Source: Candidatus Bathyarchaeota archaeon (lineage in GTDB: Archaea > Thermoproteota > Bathyarchaeia > Bathyarchaeales > Bathycorpusculaceae). From it: a DNA stretch of 47,344 nt. The position numbers and the translations under genes are program-made. Of this stretch, positions 43,439 through 47,344 are shown one piece after another (positions within the stretch are counted from its first letter, which is position 1; each line of letters opens with the position of its first letter). The DNA is taken from assembly GCA_003141855.1 (NCBI GenBank), contig PLNS01000005.1:6261-53604 (forward strand). The letters run 5' to 3'. The notes beneath the pieces are model-generated. The model saw only the letters and a list, made by a program, of their open reading frames with translations. It ran no database searches and was not told the DNA's origin.

Positions 43439-44164
43439 TTGAAAACAATAAATGTCGCCGCTTTGGCATTAAACATAGCCCTGTACATAGCAGTTGGCTA
43501 TATATTCTACACACTTATTCCAATCAAATTCGAACAAGTCAGATTTTGGCCCCCTGTAATTGTCCCAGCTGTGTTCGCGGTGGTTTTTGGTCCACTCGTA
43601 GGCGGTATTGGTGCCGCAGTTGGAATATTTGTTAGCGATGCTATGTTTGGTAACAACTTATTTCTCAGTCTCTTGGCTGGTGTTACTAGCAATTTTGTTG
43701 CTTTTTATTTAATTGGTTACATCGCAAAAAAGAAAATACGCTGGCTAGTACCTGTGGTAGCTTATGGAGCAGCTACTGCCCTGTTCGTGTGGATGGGGTA
43801 TTCGTATCTTGGCCTTGATTTTTGGACTAAAACCGCTTTCATAGGCGTAGCCGCAGCAAGCTACATTATTTTCCTCATACCAGTGGTGGTTTTGAGAAAT
43901 TCTAAGTGGCGCAGTTTCGAAGTAGGCTCAATAATAGGTATGCTACTGGGAGCCGCAATAATCGGCATAACGGTACCAGTTTTCACTCAATTCTTTACAC
44001 CCGCCGCAACACCTTTTACCGCTCCAGTCGCGATAGCAACTTTCTTTTTCACATTCTTCACAGAGATACCCTTTGTAATAATTCTTGGTCCACCCATCAT
44101 CTTAGCGATTTACAGAGCATTCCCCAACCTCAAACACAAAGAAGACCCAAGTGAAGTAAAGTGA
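43439..44164 (+). CDS. ECF-transporter S-component-like membrane protein
   Basis: 241 aa from TTG at 43439. Six or so helices, with ALALNIALYIAVGYIFY, VFAVVFGPLVGGIGAAVGIF and SLLAGVTSNFVAFYLIGYI giving the usual S-component look. The final stretch (FFFTFFTEIPFVIILGPPII) resembles ECF-S helix 6. It overlaps pantoate kinase by 4 nt (GTGA), so I infer a substrate related to CoA synthesis, perhaps pantothenate or pantoate. No ECF A/T genes are nearby. Confidence 0.75.
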   Translation: MKTINVAALALNIALYIAVGYIFYTLIPIKFEQVRFWPPVIVPAVFAVVFGPLVGGIGAAVGIFVSDAMFGNNLFLSLLAGVTSNFVAFYLIGYIAKKKIRWLVPVVAYGAATALFVWMGYSYLGLDFWTKTAFIGVAAASYIIFLIPVVVLRNSKWRSFEVGSIIGMLLGAAIIGITVPVFTQFFTPAATPFTAPVAIATFFFTFFTEIPFVIILGPPIILAIYRAFPNLKHKEDPSEVK

Positions 44165-45096
44165 AGAAAACCGCCAAGGCCTTCGCTCCAGCGGCAATCT
44201 CCAGTTTCTTTGGAATCCACGACACCCAAAACGGCAAACCAATTACTGACTTGGAAAAAGTTGGCGCTATAGGTGGAGGTTTCGGGCTTGAAAAAGGCGT
44301 CCTAACCGAAGTAACCGCAAAAGAATCACAAAAAAACAGCATCAAAGTTTTTATTAACTCAAAGCCAGCTGCGGAAGCAAAAACAACAAAGAACGTGGTA
44401 GAAACGCTTCTGAGTAAAACAAGCACCAAATACGATGTTAAAGTTGAACATCAGATTGAAGTGCCTATTGGAACGGGTTTTGGCACCAGTGCGGGCGGAG
44501 CATTAACAGCAGGCTTAGCACTCAGGGAAGCTTTAGGGTTGCCGTTGACGTATAATCAGATTGGCAAAATAGCGCACGTTGCCGAGATCCAGTGCCAAAC
44601 CGGCTTAGGCACAGTGAGTTCCTTAACGTTTAGCGGTGGCTGCGTGCTCGTCGTTGAACCAGGCGCACCAGGCATCTGCCAAATCGACCGCATACCAATA
44701 ACACCCGACTACACAGTTGTAGCGGGCTTTTTCAAATCAAACATCCCCAAAAAACCAACGCTGTCATCGCCTGAGAGAAAGCAGGAGATAAACCGCTACG
44801 GCAAAAAAACCTTAGAAGCCATACTTTCAGAGCCAAACCTTGAGAATTTTCTTGAATGCTGCTGGGAATTCTCCCAAAAAGCAGGTTTCGCAACCGAAAA
44901 CATCCGCCAACTAGTAAAATCCGCCAAGAAAGCTGGTGCGGTGGGTGCAACCCAGAACATGATTGGTGAGGCAGTGCACGCCGTGGTACATGAAGAGAAC
45001 GCTGACTCGGTAGCAGAAGCTTTTAAGCAAACCTTGCCCTCACCACAAATAATAGTTAGCAAAATCGATTTTCAAGGCGCTAGGCTGGTAAAATGA
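44161..45096 (+). CDS. Pantoate kinase (archaeal GHMP kinase)
   Basis: 311 aa. AFAPAAISSFFGIHD at the N-terminus, the GHMP ATP loop VPIGTGFGTSAGGALTAGLA, then QCQTGLGTVSSLTFSGG, and C-terminal AGAVGATQNMIGEAV. It phosphorylates pantoate in the archaeal PoK/PPS route to CoA. GTG start overlaps the ECF-S-like stop; its stop overlaps the coaD ATG. Confidence 0.92.
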   Translation: MKKTAKAFAPAAISSFFGIHDTQNGKPITDLEKVGAIGGGFGLEKGVLTEVTAKESQKNSIKVFINSKPAAEAKTTKNVVETLLSKTSTKYDVKVEHQIEVPIGTGFGTSAGGALTAGLALREALGLPLTYNQIGKIAHVAEIQCQTGLGTVSSLTFSGGCVLVVEPGAPGICQIDRIPITPDYTVVAGFFKSNIPKKPTLSSPERKQEINRYGKKTLEAILSEPNLENFLECCWEFSQKAGFATENIRQLVKSAKKAGAVGATQNMIGEAVHAVVHEENADSVAEAFKQTLPSPQIIVSKIDFQGARLVK

Positions 45097-45575
45097 AAAA
45101 ATTCAAGAAAGTTGCTGTCGGCGGAACTTTTGACGAACTACACAGAGGACACAAAGTATTAATCGATAAAGCCTTTGAAATTGGCGATAAAGTTGTTATC
45201 GGCTTATCTTCTGATGAGTTTGTTTCTAAAATGGGCAAACCCCACGAAACCGCATCATACAATGAAAGATGCAAAGAACTCGAGGCATTTCTAGAAGCAT
45301 CAGGTTTAGCTGAAATAGCCGAAATAGTGCCATTAAACGACCCATATGGTTTAACCATCTCGGGGAAAGGCTTGGAAGCTTTAGTTGTAAGCAAAGAGAC
45401 GCAGAAAACAGCGGATAAAATTAATGAAAAACGCCAAAAAGCAGGGCTTTTGCCGCTCGAAATTGTCGCAGTTAACATGGTTCCAGCCGAGAATAATGCT
45501 CCCATTTCTACGACGAGGATTCGCAGCGGAGAAATCGACCGCAACGGGCGCATGCTAAAGAGCGCTCAGAGGTAA
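45093..45575 (+). CDS. coaD: Phosphopantetheine adenylyltransferase, archaeal type
   Basis: 160 aa. Nucleotidyltransferase motif VAVGGTFDELHRGHK (HxGH-like), IGLSSDEFVSKMGKPHETAS, SKETQKTADKINEKR and STTRIRSGEID. It makes dephospho-CoA from phosphopantetheine. ATG overlaps the pantoate kinase stop. Third gene of the CoA cluster, convergent with the RHH regulator. Confidence 0.94.
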   Translation: MKKFKKVAVGGTFDELHRGHKVLIDKAFEIGDKVVIGLSSDEFVSKMGKPHETASYNERCKELEAFLEASGLAEIAEIVPLNDPYGLTISGKGLEALVVSKETQKTADKINEKRQKAGLLPLEIVAVNMVPAENNAPISTTRIRSGEIDRNGRMLKSAQR

Positions 45576-45588
45576 CGGTTCTTTTTGG

Positions 45589-46518
45589 TTAGAGTATTTC
45601 TCCCACTACATTGATGGGTTTAGGAATCAACGAGGTTAAATCCTCAAGTTTCTCTCTATCGATTGTTGCAAGAATAACCGTTGCTGGACCAGCCGACTTA
45701 TTCAAATCCAACCCCTGCACCTCAAGGAGTTTTAGTTGCCTGCCAACGCCATACGCCATCATTCTCGCTTCACTGGCAATCCCAAACCCTCCAACAGGCG
45801 CAATATCATGAACGTACTTTCTCTGTGAAAGCTGAGTGACGTTTTTGAGGTCTGCAATTTCACCTCTCGCTTCAGCCGCAATCACTTCATCTCCAACCTT
45901 GGGCTTGCCAATCGCAACTATCAAGTCGCCGGGGCATGTTTTTCCAAGCCTTAGCTCGTCCTCATTCGCAAAACCCACCACTGTTAATCCCGCGCCAGTC
46001 TGCACGGTTTCAAAATTGTCCTCGGTGTTCTCCATCATCACTTGGTTTGGGTCAAGACCTATGCTTCTGGCTTCACGCCGAATTCCCTCAAGTATCGCGT
46101 TGCCTGTGGGCTCCTTCTCCACGCCCAATGTGACTGACAAAAGAACAGGAAACGCGCCCGTTGCGGTAACATCCATTAAGGCAACTCTTGCCAAGAATTT
46201 TCCCAGCACGCGCCCGTCAACTTTGACTTTATCCATTTCTTTGGGTCCGACGGCTCCAGAGGATGTTGAACCTGTTACGATGGCGTGTCCTGTGGGGACT
46301 TTTAGGATGGAGACGTCGCCTCTTCGGGTGTAGGTTATTTGGGCAGGTTTCACTTGGAAAACTATGGGTCTTAGCATGGTGCCGACGTTTTCTGTTAGGT
46401 GCAGGTAGATGGTTAATGCTTGGCGAATGACTTCTGATCGGGTGAGACTGTGCTTTTTGGCTAGTTTGTCTATGTCTTGGGTTAATTTGTCGGGTAAGCG
46501 TACGTTTATGATTTCCAT
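45589..46518 (-). CDS. Ribbon-helix-helix regulator fused to a PurM/AIR-synthase-like domain
   Basis: 309 aa. Residues 1-45 are a CopG/NikR-like RHH (INVRLPDKLTQDIDKLAKKH, LTRSEVIRQALTIYLHL). Residues about 55-309 resemble the PurM/ThiL/SelD ATP-binding fold (ALMDVTATGAFPVLLSVTLG, GILEGIRREAR-type helix, TVQTGAGLTVVGFA, GDLIVAIGKPKVGDEV). It is likely a transcription factor that senses a nucleotide or phosphate metabolite. It ends 13 bp from coaD, in convergent orientation. Confidence 0.85.
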   Translation of the reverse strand: MEIINVRLPDKLTQDIDKLAKKHSLTRSEVIRQALTIYLHLTENVGTMLRPIVFQVKPAQITYTRRGDVSILKVPTGHAIVTGSTSSGAVGPKEMDKVKVDGRVLGKFLARVALMDVTATGAFPVLLSVTLGVEKEPTGNAILEGIRREARSIGLDPNQVMMENTEDNFETVQTGAGLTVVGFANEDELRLGKTCPGDLIVAIGKPKVGDEVIAAEARGEIADLKNVTQLSQRKYVHDIAPVGGFGIASEARMMAYGVGRQLKLLEVQGLDLNKSAGPATVILATIDREKLEDLTSLIPKPINVVGEIL

Positions 46519-46529
46519 TATCGGTCCCT

Positions 46530-46547
46530 GTATTACGTATGTAGTAC
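46530..46547 (-). promoter_or_regulatory. Candidate operator before the RHH regulator gene
   Basis: GTATTAC-GTAT-GTAGTAC is an imperfect inverted repeat (6 of 7 arm positions) 12 nt upstream of the start at 46518. Its size and position fit an RHH dimer-of-dimers site for autoregulation. Confidence 0.45.
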
Positions 46548-46655
46548 GCTTGAATTCTCTTATCCTTTGTCCCGTTCAAGCTAACAAAATCAGGTGGATA
46601 ATTTAATTAAAGATTTTTTGGGTTTAGAACAAAAAGGGAAAGGAGGGTTAAACTT

Positions 46656-47344
46656 TTAACGGAAGTAGAAGAACCAGCCGTTAAAGTGTCCCCAATTGAA
46701 ATTTGGCCAAGAGTACCTGTACCTGTAATTGTTTGTTGGTGGCTGCGTCGGTGTTGGCGCGTTTGTTGGGCTAGGGGTTGCTGTGGGTTTTGCTGTGGGT
46801 GTTGGAGTTGAGTTAGCTGGGTTTGTTGTTGGTGCGGGTGCTTGTGTAGGTGTGGGAGTCGGGGTTGCAGTTGGGACTGGTGTCGGGGTCGGTGTGGGAG
46901 TTGCTGTTGGAGTTGCTGTCGGTCTAGGCGTTGGTGATGGAGTCGGGCTTGGGGTTGGTGTCGGTGTCGCTGTTGGTATAGGGGTTGGTGACGGTGAAGC
47001 TGTTGGGGCTGGAGCACCGTTGTAGGCGTTGATATAGGATTGTCCCATAGTGTTGGGTGTGTAGCCGCTGGTTAACATTGACTCTCCTGAGTATACTGGG
47101 CCTAAGCCTGAGTCGCTAAGCCAATAGTATGCTCCAGCGCCCACGCCTAAGTCGCGCTGCGCCAGTATCAGGTTTTGCCACCATGCGTAGTCGTTTTGTT
47201 TGTTGGGCGAGCTTGACAAACATGAGCCTTCTTCGTTGATTACCAGTGGAGCGCTGACACCCATGCTGGTGACGGCGGTTTGGATTTGCGATTTTAATGT
47301 GGCATAGTCTTTTGCCCAGTACGAGCTTAGGTCGGTTGGCGCGT
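46656..47344 (-). CDS. C-terminal part of a secreted glycoside-hydrolase-like protein with Pro/Thr linker (partial)
   Basis: The frame is open to the right edge, so the N-terminus is outside. Residues encoded at about 47050-47344 ([63 protein letters not shown]) look like the end of a GH5-like TIM barrel, with the Glu of INEEG a possible nucleophile. A Pro/Thr/Ala linker of about 95 residues follows, then a tail rich in aromatics ([20 protein letters not shown]). Probably exported and surface-associated. Confidence 0.7.
   Translation of the reverse strand, partial: APTDLSSYWAKDYATLKSQIQTAVTSMGVSAPLVINEEGSCLSSSPNKQNDYAWWQNLILAQRDLGVGAGAYYWLSDSGLGPVYSGESMLTSGYTPNTMGQSYINAYNGAPAPTASPSPTPIPTATPTPTPSPTPSPTPRPTATPTATPTPTPTPVPTATPTPTPTQAPAPTTNPANSTPTPTAKPTATPSPTNAPTPTQPPTNNYRYRYSWPNFNWGHFNGWFFYFR

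Noticed and set aside
46729-47025. Plus-strand Gly/Val-rich frame opposite the Pro/Thr linker
   Set aside because: Antisense shadow of the linker repeat; no start context and no family.

Overview
The window is about 47.3 kb of archaeal chromosome. Archaeal markers are ribosomal protein L37e, an Sm-like (LSm) protein, pantoate kinase plus the archaeal phosphopantetheine adenylyltransferase, a DUF35/HMG-CoA synthase/thiolase set, the short archaeal-type MetE, an MCT-1-like PUA protein, and many genes with a TATA-like box about 25 nt before the start codon (leaderless transcripts). A bacterial-type uvrBAC set, uvrABC-dependent repair and moderate GC suggest a mesophile. The overall gene mix fits Thermoproteota, most likely Bathyarchaeia. 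That lineage call is inference; no rRNA is present to confirm it.

Layout. 1-3.1 kb: a large secreted protein with an ice-binding-like (DUF3494) head, an Ig-like domain, three 118-residue DUF11-like repeats and a cysteine-studded Pro/Thr stalk. 3.2-9.1 kb (minus): trpE-G-D-C-B-A, with trpF absent, trpG split by a one-base shift, and no ATG/GTG/TTG start visible for trpE. A TRP-box-like site lies upstream. 9.1-16.9 kb: CutA, a DUF5752-like winged-helix protein, TrmO, a glycerophosphodiesterase, a DUF362 protein, tRNA-Lys(CTT), an unknown gene flanked by a tRNA-like fragment and a truncated hydrolase, a membrane protein, and a nucleoside deoxyribosyltransferase-like enzyme. 15.3-21.9 kb (minus): uvrB-uvrA-uvrC. 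21.9-24.6 kb: small membrane protein, OB-fold protein, Yip1-type protein, and a gene-poor repeat region. 24.6-27.3 kb (minus): a thiolase-fold protein that lacks the usual catalytic residues, overlapping a DUF35-HMG-CoA synthase fusion. 27.4-31.1 kb: Cys4 mini-protein, nicotinate phosphoribosyltransferase, PUA protein, VTT/DedA-like protein, LSm-L37e. 31.1-36.8 kb (minus): a 5TM-LytS-like protein, a dCache sensor, two unknowns, a HAD phosphatase and a PAS histidine kinase. 37-42.6 kb: wHTH regulator, HtrA protease with a tiny overlapping ORF, VapBC, NfeD-slipin, MetE, HIT protein. 42.9-46.5 kb: an ECF-S-like protein, pantoate kinase and CoaD (a CoA cluster), convergent with an RHH-PurM-like regulator. 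The right edge holds the 3' part of a secreted glycoside-hydrolase-like protein with a Pro/Thr linker.

The most unusual features are: (1) a dispersed intergenic repeat family with a core resembling TATAAGGGAGGGGTAGGTC, found about 11 times in five intergenic regions, including two long inverted copies more than 30 kb apart; (2) the mevalonate-type pair in which DUF35 is fused to HMG-CoA synthase and the thiolase partner has lost its nucleophilic Cys and catalytic His motifs; (3) damage or recoding at trpE/trpG; and (4) a CoA gene cluster with a repeated TTAAACG motif in front and an RHH-PurM-like regulator beside it. I saw no CRISPR array, rRNA, transposase or prophage genes.
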